Of a DNA stretch of 33,142 nucleotides, positions 16,041-24,520 are shown in pieces (position 1 is the first letter of the stretch; each line of letters opens with the position of its first letter). Under the pieces are notes generated by a model, which was given only the letters and a program-made list of their open reading frames with translations, did not search any database and was not told where the DNA came from. Made by a program: the position numbers and the translations under genes. The stretch is from Alphaproteobacteria bacterium (lineage in GTDB: Bacteria > Pseudomonadota > Alphaproteobacteria > UBA828), in NCBI GenBank assembly GCA_022820945.1, contig JAJEEP010000094.1:1-33142 (forward strand), in the 5' to 3' direction.

Positions 16041-16655
16041 ATGGCCCGTCGTCTCGCGGCGGCGCGCCTGATCGTGGCGAGCCATAACGCCGGCAAGGTG
16101 CGCGAGATCGCGGCGCTGCTGGGCCCCCTCGGCATCGAGGCCGTGGGCGCCGCGGAGCTTGGCTTGGCGGAGCCGGAAGAGACCGGCGATACCTTCATCG
16201 CGAACGCGGTGCTCAAGGCCAGCACGGCGGCGGAAGCCAGTGGCGAGCCGGCCCTGGCCGACGATTCCGGCCTCGTGGTGCCGGCGCTCGACGGCGCGCC
16301 CGGCATCTATTCCGCCCGCTGGGCCAGGCCGGGGAAGGACTTTCGCGTGGCGATGAACCGCATCGAGACGGAGCTTGCGGCACGCGGGCTAGAGACCGTC
16401 GGCACGGCGGCCTACTTCGTCTGCGCGCTCTCGCTCGGCTGGCCGGACGGTCACTGCGAGACCGTCGAGGGCCGCGTGGACGGAACCCTCGCCTTTCCAC
16501 CGCGTGGCCCGCATGGCTTCGGCTACGACCCGATCTTCGTCCCCGAGGGCCACCGGCGCACCTTCGGCGAGATGAAGCCGGAGGAGAAGCAGCCGCTGAC
16601 CCACCGGGCACGCGCTTTCGAGCAACTGGCGGCCCTTCTGCCGCCCCGGCCGTGA
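16041..16655 (+). CDS. rdgB: XTP/dITP pyrophosphatase (RdgB/HAM1)
   Basis: 204 residues. Family motifs in order are [14 protein letters not shown] near the start, the metal-binding region [37 protein letters not shown], the base-recognition segment [13 protein letters not shown], and [19 protein letters not shown]. It hydrolyses non-canonical purine triphosphates (dITP, XTP) to monophosphates, keeping deaminated bases out of nucleic acids. It starts 6 bases after rph, and its TGA overlaps the hemW GTG (16652-16655), so translation is coupled. The assignment is secure. Confidence 0.97.
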   Translation: MARRLAAARLIVASHNAGKVREIAALLGPLGIEAVGAAELGLAEPEETGDTFIANAVLKASTAAEASGEPALADDSGLVVPALDGAPGIYSARWARPGKDFRVAMNRIETELAARGLETVGTAAYFVCALSLGWPDGHCETVEGRVDGTLAFPPRGPHGFGYDPIFVPEGHRRTFGEMKPEEKQPLTHRARAFEQLAALLPPRP

Positions 16656-17839
16656 CCGGCGAGCCCGAACCCATCTCCACCGGCGCGCGCCCAGCGCTTG
16701 CCCTCTACGTCCACTGGCCGTTCTGCCTCTCCAAGTGCCCCTACTGCGACTTCAACAGCCATGTCCGGGAGAGTGTGGATCAGGCCAGGTGGCGGGGCGC
16801 GCTGCTGCGCGAGCTCGACCACGTCGCCGCGTTGCTGCCGGGGGCGACGGTCACCAGCGTCTTCTTCGGCGGGGGCACGCCCTCGCTGATGCCGCCTGAG
16901 ACCGCAGCCGCCGTCATCGACCGAGCAGCGGCACGGTGGACCCTCGCGCCGGACGCGGAGATCACCCTCGAAGCCAATCCGACCTCGACCGAGGCGGCGC
17001 GGCTGAAGGACTTTCGGGCGGCCGGTGTGAACCGGGTCTCGCTCGGCGTCCAGGCGCTCGACGATGACGCCCTGCGCTTCCTGGGGCGCGAGCACGACAC
17101 GGCTGAGGCGCGGCAGGCGGTCGCGCTGGCGCAGCGCGTCATGCCTCGCAGCTCCTTCGACCTGATCTATGCGAGGCCCGGCCAGACCGCCGCCGCCTGG
17201 CGCGCGGAACTCACCGAGGCGCTGTCGTTCGCCGGCGATCACCTCTCGCTCTATCAGCTCACCATCGAGAAAGGCACGCCCTTCTGGCGGCAGGAGAGGG
17301 AGGGCGCCTTCACGCTGCCCGACGACGATACCGCTCGCTCCCTCTACGACCTGACCCAGGAGGCCACGGAGGCGGCCGGATTCGCGGCCTACGAGGTCTC
17401 GAACCATGCGCGCGGCGGCGATGCCTGCCGTCACAATCTCGCGTACTGGCGCTACGACGACTACGTGGGCATCGGGCCGGGCGCCCACGGTCGCATCCGG
17501 CCGGTGGGCGAGGGGCGGCACGCGACACGCCAGCACGCCGGCCCCGAATCCTGGCTCGCCGCCGTCGAGCGCGACGGCCACGGCACGGCCGAAGCGCGCT
17601 CCATCGACCCCGACGAGCAGGCGCGCGAAATGGTGATGATGGGGCTCCGGCTCTCGGAAGGCGTGTCGGAAGCACACCTGACGCAGCGCACAGGCTGCGA
17701 CCCGGACCGGGTGATCGACCGCGACGGTCTCGTACGCCTCGTCGAGGCCGGCTATCTGGAGCGCCGGGACGGGCGCCTCCGCGCCACGTCGACCGGGCGG
17801 CCATTGCTTAACAGCCTGCTGATCGAGCTGCTCGCCTGA
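16652..17839 (+). CDS. hemW: HemW, heme chaperone / radical SAM coproporphyrinogen oxidase-like protein
   Basis: 395 residues with a GTG start overlapping the rdgB stop. [17 protein letters not shown] carries the radical SAM cluster motif CxxxCxxC (Cys25, 29, 32). It is followed by [16 protein letters not shown] and [19 protein letters not shown], all standard in the HemW/HemN group. The C-terminal HemN-type domain contains [10 protein letters not shown] and GIGPGAHGR. HemW members lack the coproporphyrinogen-binding features of true HemN and are regarded as heme-binding proteins that deliver heme to apoproteins. The position after rph and rdgB supports HemW over HemN. Confidence 0.93.
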   Translation: MTGEPEPISTGARPALALYVHWPFCLSKCPYCDFNSHVRESVDQARWRGALLRELDHVAALLPGATVTSVFFGGGTPSLMPPETAAAVIDRAAARWTLAPDAEITLEANPTSTEAARLKDFRAAGVNRVSLGVQALDDDALRFLGREHDTAEARQAVALAQRVMPRSSFDLIYARPGQTAAAWRAELTEALSFAGDHLSLYQLTIEKGTPFWRQEREGAFTLPDDDTARSLYDLTQEATEAAGFAAYEVSNHARGGDACRHNLAYWRYDDYVGIGPGAHGRIRPVGEGRHATRQHAGPESWLAAVERDGHGTAEARSIDPDEQAREMVMMGLRLSEGVSEAHLTQRTGCDPDRVIDRDGLVRLVEAGYLERRDGRLRATSTGRPLLNSLLIELLA

Positions 17840-17867
17840 GACGCGGCGGCTGCGCCGGAGACACGCG

Positions 17868-18557
17868 TTACGACGGTCTCTCCGGTCCGCGCCCGTGCGT
17901 GGGGTCCGCTGCGGCGCGGGCGGCCTCGCGAAGCCGCTGCAGCAGTCCGAAGCCGGGCAGGCGGAAGCCGGTGAAACGTGCCCGCGCGGTCTGGATTCGC
18001 ATGACGTCGGCGATACGGCGATCCAGGAACGCCCAGGTTGCCTCCCCACCCTCGGACCCGTCGTTCAGCCAATAGAGCAGGGTGGAGAGGTAGACGCCCG
18101 CGAGCAGTGCGCGCTTGGTGTAGAAGCCGAAATCGGTGGTCTTATCGCCGGCCGCGAACCAGATCGTGTCCACGGTGCGGTAGAGGGAGGCGAGCGCGTG
18201 CGGCCCGTTGGCGGGCTGCGCCAGAATCGGCAGCGCCGCGCGAATCGCTTCCCGGTGCACCGCGCTCTGCTCGAGCCGCAAGCGGACGGCGTGTGCGATA
18301 CGCTCCCGCACCCGCATCGCCGCCAGGTCGGTCTCCTTGAGTGCGTCCTCCATGCGGCGGTCGGCGTAGGCCGCGTGATAGGTCACGAGCCCCACCGGCC
18401 CGCCGGGGAAGGCCTGGCGCGCATCTTCCGGCTCGATGTCGAGCTCCGCCGCTGCCGCCGCGAGCGCCTTCTCGGACCAGCCGTCGAAGGGCACGTGGGG
18501 GAGCGCCGCGATCAGCAGCCGGTCGCAGGTCTCGTCCGCAGGCAATGCCCGCCACAC
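17868..18557 (-). CDS. COQ9-family ubiquinone biosynthesis protein
   Basis: 229 residues. The GTG at 18557 lies three bases after the deformylase stop, so the two genes are likely co-transcribed. Landmarks are LPHVPFDGWSEKAL, an extended helical middle (LAAMRVRERIAHAVRLRLEQ) and DKTTDFGFYTKRALLAGVY followed by DRRIADVMRIQ, which match the COQ9 family. COQ9 has a TetR-like all-helical fold, binds isoprenoid lipid and presents ubiquinone precursors to COQ7-type hydroxylases. In bacteria it is largely confined to alphaproteobacteria, which supports the taxonomic call. The C-terminus converges on hemW with 28 bp between, including an imperfect GC hairpin (17855-17885). Confidence 0.88.
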   Translation of the reverse strand: MWRALPADETCDRLLIAALPHVPFDGWSEKALAAAAAELDIEPEDARQAFPGGPVGLVTYHAAYADRRMEDALKETDLAAMRVRERIAHAVRLRLEQSAVHREAIRAALPILAQPANGPHALASLYRTVDTIWFAAGDKTTDFGFYTKRALLAGVYLSTLLYWLNDGSEGGEATWAFLDRRIADVMRIQTARARFTGFRLPGFGLLQRLREAARAAADPTHGRGPERPS

Positions 18558-18560
18558 GGC

Positions 18561-19127
18561 TCAGGCCTCCACGGCCGCCGGGCGGCCCAGTTCGCTCGTG
18601 AAGGTGAAGGTAGAAAGGTCGGTCATCCGCATCGGATAGAGGATCCCGTCCAGGTGGTCGCACTCGTGCTGCACCACGCGTGCGTGAAAGCCCCGGGCTT
18701 CCCGTTCGTGGTTCTGGCCTTCGGTATCGGTCCAGCGATAGCGGATGTGATGGTACCGCGGCACGATGCCGGCGAGACCGGGCAGGGAGAGGCACGCCTC
18801 CATGTCTTCCACCATGCGCTCGCCGATCGGCTCGATCACGGGGTTTATCAGGACCGTCGGCGACTCGAGTCCCGATTCAGGTGCCGGGTTGCTGTCCCCG
18901 CCGTCGTCGCCTTCGGCCGGCTCGCGACCGGGCGGCACGCGGAAGAGCACGAGTCGCAACGGCACGTGGACCTGAGGTGCCGCGAGGCCGGCTCCGTTTG
19001 CGTCCTCCAACGTCTCCATCATGTCGTCGATCAGGCGCGCAATCGCGGGCGCGGTCGGGTCGGCGATCGGCAACGCCGGGCGGCTCAGCACGGGATGGCC
19101 CATGCGCGCGATCTTGAGTATCGCCAT
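18561..19127 (-). CDS. def: Peptide deformylase (secondary-type paralogue)
   Basis: 188 residues from the ATG at 19127, which has GAGGG just upstream; a longer in-frame opening lacks support. All three deformylase motifs are present: GAGLAAPQ (45-52), EACLS (110-114) and HECDH (154-158). Cys112, His154 and His158 would bind the catalytic metal, and Glu155 acts as base. The enzyme removes N-formyl groups from nascent proteins. Two details set it apart from the housekeeping enzyme: motif 2 is EACLS rather than EGCLS, and residues about 66-90 form a polar, acidic insertion. It is not next to fmt, the usual partner, so it is probably a second paralogue. It precedes the COQ9 gene. Confidence 0.92.
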   Translation of the reverse strand: MAILKIARMGHPVLSRPALPIADPTAPAIARLIDDMMETLEDANGAGLAAPQVHVPLRLVLFRVPPGREPAEGDDGGDSNPAPESGLESPTVLINPVIEPIGERMVEDMEACLSLPGLAGIVPRYHHIRYRWTDTEGQNHEREARGFHARVVQHECDHLDGILYPMRMTDLSTFTFTSELGRPAAVEA

Positions 19128-19312
19128 GCCCTCTATATGGCCCGCTCCGGGCCTGCCGTAAACCGCTTCGCGCCGGTGTGTGGAGGCAGAGTGCGAAGCA
19201 TGCCGGGCAGTCAATGTCGAAATCGTGATTCAAATAGGCGGGGAGATTTGCTGGCGGCCGGGCATCATCTTGGTTATGCTACGCCGCCGTCGCCCATAAG
19301 TTTCCAAAGGCC

Positions 19313-19849
19313 ATGATCCGACGCATCGCCGCGACGCCGGCACTTCTCCTTTCGGCCGTTCTGTGCGTCTCGCTGCTCGCCGGCTCCCAAACAGCCGACG
19401 CGCAGGCGAAGCCTGAGCCCCTGGCTGAGAACGCAAATTGGAAGGCGCACAGCTACGTCCGGGACGGCAACAAAGTCTGCTACATGCATGCGAAGCCGGC
19501 GAAGTCCAAGGGCAACTACAAGCGGCGGGGCGCGCCCAACGTCATGGTGACTCGACGCCAGGGGGCGAGGACGACCGAGGAGGTCAGCGTGACCTCGGGC
19601 TATCCCTATCCTGAGGGCAAGGCCGTGAAGGTGACCATCGATGGCCGCCAATACAACTTCGACCTGACCCATGGAGAGCACGCCTGGGTGAGTGACGAAG
19701 AGGCGGACGCCAAGGTCGTCAAGGCCATGATCCGCGGCCGCGGAATGACGGTGCGCGGGGTGTCTCTCAAGAACACCTATTCCGAAGACAGCTACTCCCT
19801 GATCGGCTTTACCAAGATCCACGACGCCATCGCCAGGGCGTGCCCGTAG
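19313..19849 (+). CDS. IalB-family exported protein
   Basis: 178 residues. Residues 1-30 form a signal peptide ending TADA. The mature part contains [65 protein letters not shown] and a C-terminal cysteine (RACP), matching the invasion-associated locus B family of alphaproteobacteria. The two cysteines, in KVCYM and at the end, probably pair in the periplasm. IalB affects erythrocyte entry in Bartonella, but homologues are widespread in free-living species, where the role is unclear. The rlmN GTG start lies inside its end (10-nt overlap), an unusual operon pairing. Confidence 0.82.
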   Translation: MIRRIAATPALLLSAVLCVSLLAGSQTADAQAKPEPLAENANWKAHSYVRDGNKVCYMHAKPAKSKGNYKRRGAPNVMVTRRQGARTTEEVSVTSGYPYPEGKAVKVTIDGRQYNFDLTHGEHAWVSDEEADAKVVKAMIRGRGMTVRGVSLKNTYSEDSYSLIGFTKIHDAIARACP

Positions 19850-21036
19850 ATCGGGGATCCGCCGAGCGCACCGAGGCCGCCGCCGGCGACAGTACGACGA
19901 TCCGGACGAACGTCGCTCAGGGCGAGCGGGAGAGCCTGATCGGGCTCACGCGCGACGAGCTGGCCGAACGCCTGCAGGCCGTGGGCGTGCCGGAGGACCG
20001 CCTGCGCATGCGGGCCAAGCAGCTTTGGCATTGGATGTACCACCGCGGCGCCGTCGAATTCGGCGCGATGACCACGATCGGTGGCGCGCTCCGCGCCGCG
20101 CTCGCGGAGCGCTATACCCTGGCGCGTCCTGAGGTGGCGGCGGAGCAGCGCGCTGCGGACGGCACCCGGAAGTGGCTGCTGCGCTTCGCCGACGGCCGTG
20201 AGGTAGAGACCGTCTACATTCCCGAGGAGGATCGCGGCGCGCTCTGCATCTCCTCCCAAGTGGGGTGTACGCTTTCCTGCACCTTCTGCCACACCGGCAC
20301 CCAGCGCATGGTGCGGAATCTGGAAGCCGGCGAGATTGTCGCGCAGTTCCTGGTGGCGCGCGATTCCTACGGCGAATGGCCGTCGCCGCGCGGGCAGCGC
20401 CTGCTCTCCAACATCGTGATGATGGGCATGGGCGAGCCGCTGTTCAATTATGACAACGTCGCCAAGGCGCTGCGCATCGTCATGGACCCCGAGGGGATCG
20501 CGCTTTCGCGCCGCCGAATCACGCTGTCCACCGCCGGTGTGGTGCCGATGATCGAGCGCTGCGGTGCCGAGCTTGGCGTCGGCCTCGCGGTCTCGCTTCA
20601 CGCGGTTCGCGACGACCTGCGCGACGAGCTGGTCCCGATCAACCGCAAGTACCCGATTGCAGCGCTGCTCGACGCCTGCCGCCGCTACCCCGGCGCCAGC
20701 AACGCGCGGCGCATCACCTTCGAGTACGTGATGCTGAAGGGCGTGAACGATTCGGAGGCCGACGCTCGCGCGCTGGTGCGCCTGATCGCCGGCATCCCCG
20801 TCAAGCTGAACCTGATCCCCTTCAATCCTTGGCCGGGCGCGCCCTACGAGTGCTCCGCGCCGGAGGCCATCGAGAGGTTCGCCGCGATCGTCAACCGGGC
20901 CGGCTACGCGGCGCCGGTGCGGGTGCCGCGCGGCCGCGACATTCAGGCGGCCTGCGGGCAGCTCAAGTCGGCAAGCGTGCCGCGCGCGCGGCGGCGCGAG
21001 GCGGTCCCCCAGGCAGTGAGCGCGCCGGCGGCCTGA
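19840..21036 (+). CDS. rlmN: 23S rRNA (adenine2503-C2)/tRNA A37 methyltransferase RlmN
   Basis: 398 residues. The GTG at 19840 overlaps the previous gene by 10 nt; a start further inside is possible because residues 1-32 look non-conserved. The radical SAM motif is [13 protein letters not shown] (Cys143, 147, 150). Cys136 (ALCISSQVG) and Cys372 (AACGQLK) correspond to the catalytic pair that carries the methyl group and resolves the crosslink. [15 protein letters not shown] and [12 protein letters not shown] are strongly RlmN-like. The enzyme methylates A2503 of 23S rRNA, tuning the peptide exit tunnel. The C-terminal 20 residues are Ala/Arg-rich and probably disordered. Confidence 0.95.
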   Translation: MPVDRGSAERTEAAAGDSTTIRTNVAQGERESLIGLTRDELAERLQAVGVPEDRLRMRAKQLWHWMYHRGAVEFGAMTTIGGALRAALAERYTLARPEVAAEQRAADGTRKWLLRFADGREVETVYIPEEDRGALCISSQVGCTLSCTFCHTGTQRMVRNLEAGEIVAQFLVARDSYGEWPSPRGQRLLSNIVMMGMGEPLFNYDNVAKALRIVMDPEGIALSRRRITLSTAGVVPMIERCGAELGVGLAVSLHAVRDDLRDELVPINRKYPIAALLDACRRYPGASNARRITFEYVMLKGVNDSEADARALVRLIAGIPVKLNLIPFNPWPGAPYECSAPEAIERFAAIVNRAGYAAPVRVPRGRDIQAACGQLKSASVPRARRREAVPQAVSAPAA

Positions 21037-21055
21037 TCCCCGCGCGCGGCATACT

Positions 21056-23155
21056 TCACGCCGATCGGTCGAAGTCGGCGAAGCTCTTGCCTTCTGCCGC
21101 GAGCCGGCTCAGCAGCGGCGCCGGCTCCCAGTAGTCCTGGCTCTCGTTGAGGCGCGCGATGGCCGTGTGAATGGCGTCGAGCCCGACGTGATCGGCCCAG
21201 CGCATCACGCCGCCCCGCCAGCGGGGGAAGCCGTAGCCGTTGATCCATACGATGTCGATGTCGCTGGCACGGAGCGCGATACCGTCATCGAGCACCCGCG
21301 CGCCTTCGTTCACCAGGTGGTAGAGGCAGCGCTCCACGATCTCTTCCGCGCCGATGGTGCGGCGCGTGATGCCGCTTTCCGCCGCGACCTCGGCGATGAG
21401 CGCATCGACCTCCGGGTCCGGTATGGGCGTGCGGCTGCCCGGCTCGTAGCGGTAGTAGCCCGCGCCGGTCTTCTGGCCGAAGCGGCCGCGTTCGCACAGC
21501 CGGTCGGCCACCGCCGAGTAGCGCTTGGAGGGATCGCGCAGGTGAGCGTCCGCCTTGCGCTTGCGCCAGCTCACGTCGAGGCCGGCGAGATCGGCGACGG
21601 CACAGGGCCCCATGGCCATGCCGAAGCCCGTGAGCGCAGCGTCGATCTCGGAGGGGCTCGCGCCTTCCTCAAGCAGGAAGCGAACCTGCCACGTGTAGCC
21701 TTCCAGCATGCGGTTGCCGATGAAGCCGTGGCAGACGCCGGCCACGACCGCGATCTTGCCGAGCCGCCGGCCGAGCGCGAGCACCGCCGCCAACGTTTCG
21801 GGCGAGACGGAGTCGGTGCGCACGACTTCCAGGAGCCGCATCACCTGCGCCGGGCTGAAGAAGTGCATGCCGAGCACGTTGCCCTTCCGGCGCGGCACGA
21901 TGTCGGCCAGGCGGTTGACGTCGAGATAGGAGGTGTTGGAGGCGACGATCGCGCCCTCGTCGCACGCCGAATCGAGGGCCCGGAACACCTCCTCCTTGAG
22001 TGGCATCTCCTCGAACACCGCCTCGATGACGAGGTCTGCACCGGCGACGCCCTCCAGGGTCTCGATCGGCTCGATCAGCTCGATGCGGGCCTCGGCATCG
22101 GCGGCGCCGATCCGGCCGCGTGCCACGCGCCGCTCGTAGTCGCTGCGGATCGTGGCCAGAGCGCGTTCGAGGGCCTCAGAGTCGGAATCCATCAGGCGCA
22201 CTGGAATCCCGGCGTTGGCGAAGCAGGTGGCGATGCCTCTCCCCATGGTGCCTGCGCCGACGATGGCGGCGCGCTCGACCGGTCGGGCCGGCGTGTCCTT
22301 GCCGATCCCCGGCACCTTGCGCACCGCCCGCTCGGCGAAAAACACGTGGCGGAGCGCCGCCGACTCCGGCGAAGCCATGCATTCCTCGAAGATCTCGCGT
22401 TCCTTGCGAACTCCCTCGTCGAAGGGGAGCGTCAGCGACAGTTCGACGCATTCGAGGCACGCGATCGGAGCCCGCTGGCCGCGCGCGCGCCGCCCCAGCC
22501 TCTCCCGCGTCTTCGCGAACACCTCCGGGTCCTTCAACTCAGGCGTCCGTTCGCGGGCGAGCACATGCGGCGGCCCGGCGGCGATGCGCTCCGCCGCGAA
22601 GGCCAGCGCGCCTTCGAGCAGGTCGCCGTCGATCACCCGGTCGAGGATGCCGCTCTCGGTCGCGTCCTCGGCGTCGACGTGGGTGCCGTCGACGATCATC
22701 GCGAGCGCCGTCTCGACGCCAGCAAGCCGGGGCAGACGTTGCGTGCCGCCCGCGCCCGGCGGGAAGCCGAGCAGCACCTCCGGCTGGCCCACTTGCGTCT
22801 TTCGGCTCGCCACCCGGTAGTGGCAGGAGAGCGCCAACTCCAGCCCGCCGCCGAGACAATAGCCGGCCAGCGCGGCGATCACCGGCTTGGCGGAGCGCTC
22901 GATGGCCGGGATCACGTCGCGCAGCGTCGGCTCGCCCTCGGGCCACGGCGTGCCGAACGAGCGGATGTCGGCACCGGCGAGCCCGCCCTTGCCCGCGCTG
23001 CGCAGCACCACGGCTTCGACCGCACCGTCGGCCTGGGCTTCCGCCAGCCGTTCCAGGATCGCCCCCGGCACACCGGGGCTCATGGCGTTCACCGGCGGGT
23101 TGTCGATGGTGATGATGCCGACCGCGCCCTCGCGCTCCAAGCTCGCGCCGCCCAT
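21056..23155 (-). CDS. Bifunctional enoyl-CoA hydratase / 3-hydroxyacyl-CoA dehydrogenase
   Basis: 699 residues. The ATG at 23155 has GGAGGGA a few bases upstream. Residues 1 to about 190 are a crotonase domain: DNPPVNAMS, AGADIRSF (oxyanion loop), GYCLGGGLELAL and QPEVLLGFPPGAGGTQRL, with both catalytic glutamates in place. A linker leads to the NAD-binding motif AIVGAGTMGRGIA near 295, then NTSYLDVNRLA, GMHFFSPAQVMRLLEVV with the catalytic His, GFIGNRML, and two C-terminal helical repeats ending before residue 699. It hydrates and oxidises acyl-CoA intermediates of beta-oxidation in the cytoplasm. The layout resembles FadB/FadJ and peroxisomal multifunctional enzymes. No thiolase gene adjoins, so the exact pathway is open. 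Its upstream gap carries the DnaA-box-like array. Confidence 0.92.
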   Translation of the reverse strand: MGGASLEREGAVGIITIDNPPVNAMSPGVPGAILERLAEAQADGAVEAVVLRSAGKGGLAGADIRSFGTPWPEGEPTLRDVIPAIERSAKPVIAALAGYCLGGGLELALSCHYRVASRKTQVGQPEVLLGFPPGAGGTQRLPRLAGVETALAMIVDGTHVDAEDATESGILDRVIDGDLLEGALAFAAERIAAGPPHVLARERTPELKDPEVFAKTRERLGRRARGQRAPIACLECVELSLTLPFDEGVRKEREIFEECMASPESAALRHVFFAERAVRKVPGIGKDTPARPVERAAIVGAGTMGRGIATCFANAGIPVRLMDSDSEALERALATIRSDYERRVARGRIGAADAEARIELIEPIETLEGVAGADLVIEAVFEEMPLKEEVFRALDSACDEGAIVASNTSYLDVNRLADIVPRRKGNVLGMHFFSPAQVMRLLEVVRTDSVSPETLAAVLALGRRLGKIAVVAGVCHGFIGNRMLEGYTWQVRFLLEEGASPSEIDAALTGFGMAMGPCAVADLAGLDVSWRKRKADAHLRDPSKRYSAVADRLCERGRFGQKTGAGYYRYEPGSRTPIPDPEVDALIAEVAAESGITRRTIGAEEIVERCLYHLVNEGARVLDDGIALRASDIDIVWINGYGFPRWRGGVMRWADHVGLDAIHTAIARLNESQDYWEPAPLLSRLAAEGKSFADFDRSA

Positions 23156-23177
23156 TGCTCGCGTCCCTCCGTCGTTC

Positions 23178-23242
23178 TGTGAAGAAACTGTCGATAAGCT
23201 TGTGAATTGCCTGTGGATAACCGGTGGAAAACCTGTGAGCGA
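23178..23242 (-). promoter_or_regulatory. Phased array of six DnaA-box-like 9-mers
   Basis: Six TGTG-type 9-mers start at 23178, 23189, 23201, 23212, 23223 and 23234, so steps are 11, 12, 11, 11 and 11 bp, all in the same orientation. TGTGGATAA at 23212-23220 is the exact reverse complement of the consensus TTATCCACA. TGTCGATAA (23189) matches at 8 of 9 positions, those at 23178 and 23223 at 7, 23201 at 6 and 23234 at 5. The spacing of about one helical turn would place DnaA protomers on one DNA face. The array fills the 89-bp gap between two genes. DnaA binding is an inference. Confidence 0.55.
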
Positions 23243-23244
23243 TG

Positions 23245-24426
23245 TCAGGCCGCGCAGACCTCGTCGAGCAGGCGGCGCATGAAGGCCTCGCAGGCGCGGA
23301 CCTCGCTCAACTCGATGTACTCGTTGGGCTGATGCGCCTGGCGGATGCTGCCGGGCCCGCAGATCACGGTCGGGATCCCGGCTTCCTGGAACTGTCCGGC
23401 TTCGGTGCCGTAGGCCACCACCTCGGTGTGATTGGTGCGGGCCAGCGCCATGACGATCGCCTCTGCCGGCGAGCCGTCCTCCGGCACAAGGCCCGGCACG
23501 ACGGCGCGGGGTTCCGTGGTGATCCCGGTGCCGGGATCGACCGCGTGCATGCGCGGCAGCACGGTTTCCTCCACAAACCTATCGAAGCGCTCGTGGATCT
23601 CGTCCGGGTCCGCCCCCGGCATCAGCCTGTATTCCCACGTGAATTTGCAGTCGAGCGGCACGATGTTCTGGGCCGTTCCGCCGCTCATCGTGCCCACATG
23701 GACCGTCGTGTAGGGCGGGTCGAAGCCGCTCTCCGGCTCGGCGCGCGCGGCCATCTCGTCGGCGATCTCGGTCAGGAAATGGACCAGCGTCGCAGCGTGC
23801 TGCACCGCGTTTACCCCGAGGTGGGTCGCGCTGGAGTGGACCTCCAACCCGCGCACGCTGGTCCTGAAGCTGTAGACTCCCTTGTGAGCGTTCACCACCG
23901 CCATGTTCGTGGGCTCGCCCACGATCACGATGTGCGGCTTGACCCCGAGATCGGTGCCCAACCGGTCGATCATTAGCGGCGCGCCGAGGCAGCCGACCTC
24001 CTCGTCGAAGGAGAGCGCAAAATGGATCGGGGTCTTGAGCGGGCGAGCGAGGAACTCCGGCACGAGGGCAAGCGCAATCGCGCTGAAGCTCTTCATGTCC
24101 GAAGTGCCGCGGCCATAGAGCCGCCCGTCCTTCTCCACGACGCTGAACGGGTCGGTATCCCAGGGCTGGCCGTCCACCGGCACCACGTCGGTGTGGCCCG
24201 AAAGCGCGATGCCGGGCACGTCGCGTGGGCCTACCGTGGCGTAAAGATTCGCCTTGTTTCCCGTTTCGTCATGAATAAGTGTAGAATCGACACCGAGCGA
24301 GGCGAGATAGTCGCGCACGAAGTGAATAAGCGCGAGGTTCGATTCGCGACTTGTCGTGTCGAAGGACACGAGGCGCTCGATCATTTCGATGGGACCGTAA
24401 TGAGGACCGGACATTCGCATCACCAT
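23245..24426 (-). CDS. argE: Acetylornithine deacetylase-like M20 metallohydrolase (ArgE)
   Basis: 393 residues from the ATG at 24426. Other in-frame starts at 24459, 24420 and 24414 are possible and none has a good ribosome-binding site. Metal-site motifs appear in the M20 order: SGHTDVVPVDG (His and Asp), GRGTSDMKSF (bridging Asp), DEEVGCLGA (catalytic Glu pair), VGEPTN (Glu) and, near the C-terminus, QAHQPNEYIE (His). SFDTTSRESNLALI near the N-terminus is typical of alphaproteobacterial ArgE. The enzyme removes the acetyl group from N-acetylornithine in arginine synthesis. Related M20 enzymes act on other acylated amino acids, so the substrate is probable, not certain. It is divergent from the RND efflux operon. 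Confidence 0.87.
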   Translation of the reverse strand: MVMRMSGPHYGPIEMIERLVSFDTTSRESNLALIHFVRDYLASLGVDSTLIHDETGNKANLYATVGPRDVPGIALSGHTDVVPVDGQPWDTDPFSVVEKDGRLYGRGTSDMKSFSAIALALVPEFLARPLKTPIHFALSFDEEVGCLGAPLMIDRLGTDLGVKPHIVIVGEPTNMAVVNAHKGVYSFRTSVRGLEVHSSATHLGVNAVQHAATLVHFLTEIADEMAARAEPESGFDPPYTTVHVGTMSGGTAQNIVPLDCKFTWEYRLMPGADPDEIHERFDRFVEETVLPRMHAVDPGTGITTEPRAVVPGLVPEDGSPAEAIVMALARTNHTEVVAYGTEAGQFQEAGIPTVICGPGSIRQAHQPNEYIELSEVRACEAFMRRLLDEVCAA

Positions 24427-24448
24427 TCGTTCGTCGGGGCGCGATTGT

Positions 24449-24469
24449 TGCCGCGGCATGGCCGCGGCA
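24449..24469. repeat. GC palindrome in a divergent promoter region
   Basis: Arms at 24449-24457 (TGCCGCGGC) and 24461-24469 (GCCGCGGCA) are perfect inverted repeats around ATG. It sits between the argE-like start and the RND adaptor start at 24521, where a regulator of either gene could bind. No regulator gene is adjacent. It also overlaps the alternative argE ATG at 24459, where it would form a hairpin and hinder initiation. Confidence 0.45.
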
Positions 24470-24520
24470 CAAGGCCACCCGCCACGCGCTGCCGGCTAGG
24501 GGAGTAAGGGGAGGCCGCAG

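Noticed and set aside
16523..18049. A 508-codon minus-strand frame opposite rdgB and hemW
   Set aside because: It overlaps two well-identified genes and shows no protein family pattern.
23156..23244. A complete chromosomal origin (oriC) at the DnaA-box array
   Set aside because: The gap is only 89 bp, has no clear AT-rich unwinding element, and is not flanked by genes usually near alphaproteobacterial origins. I keep only the narrower claim of a phased DnaA-box-like array.
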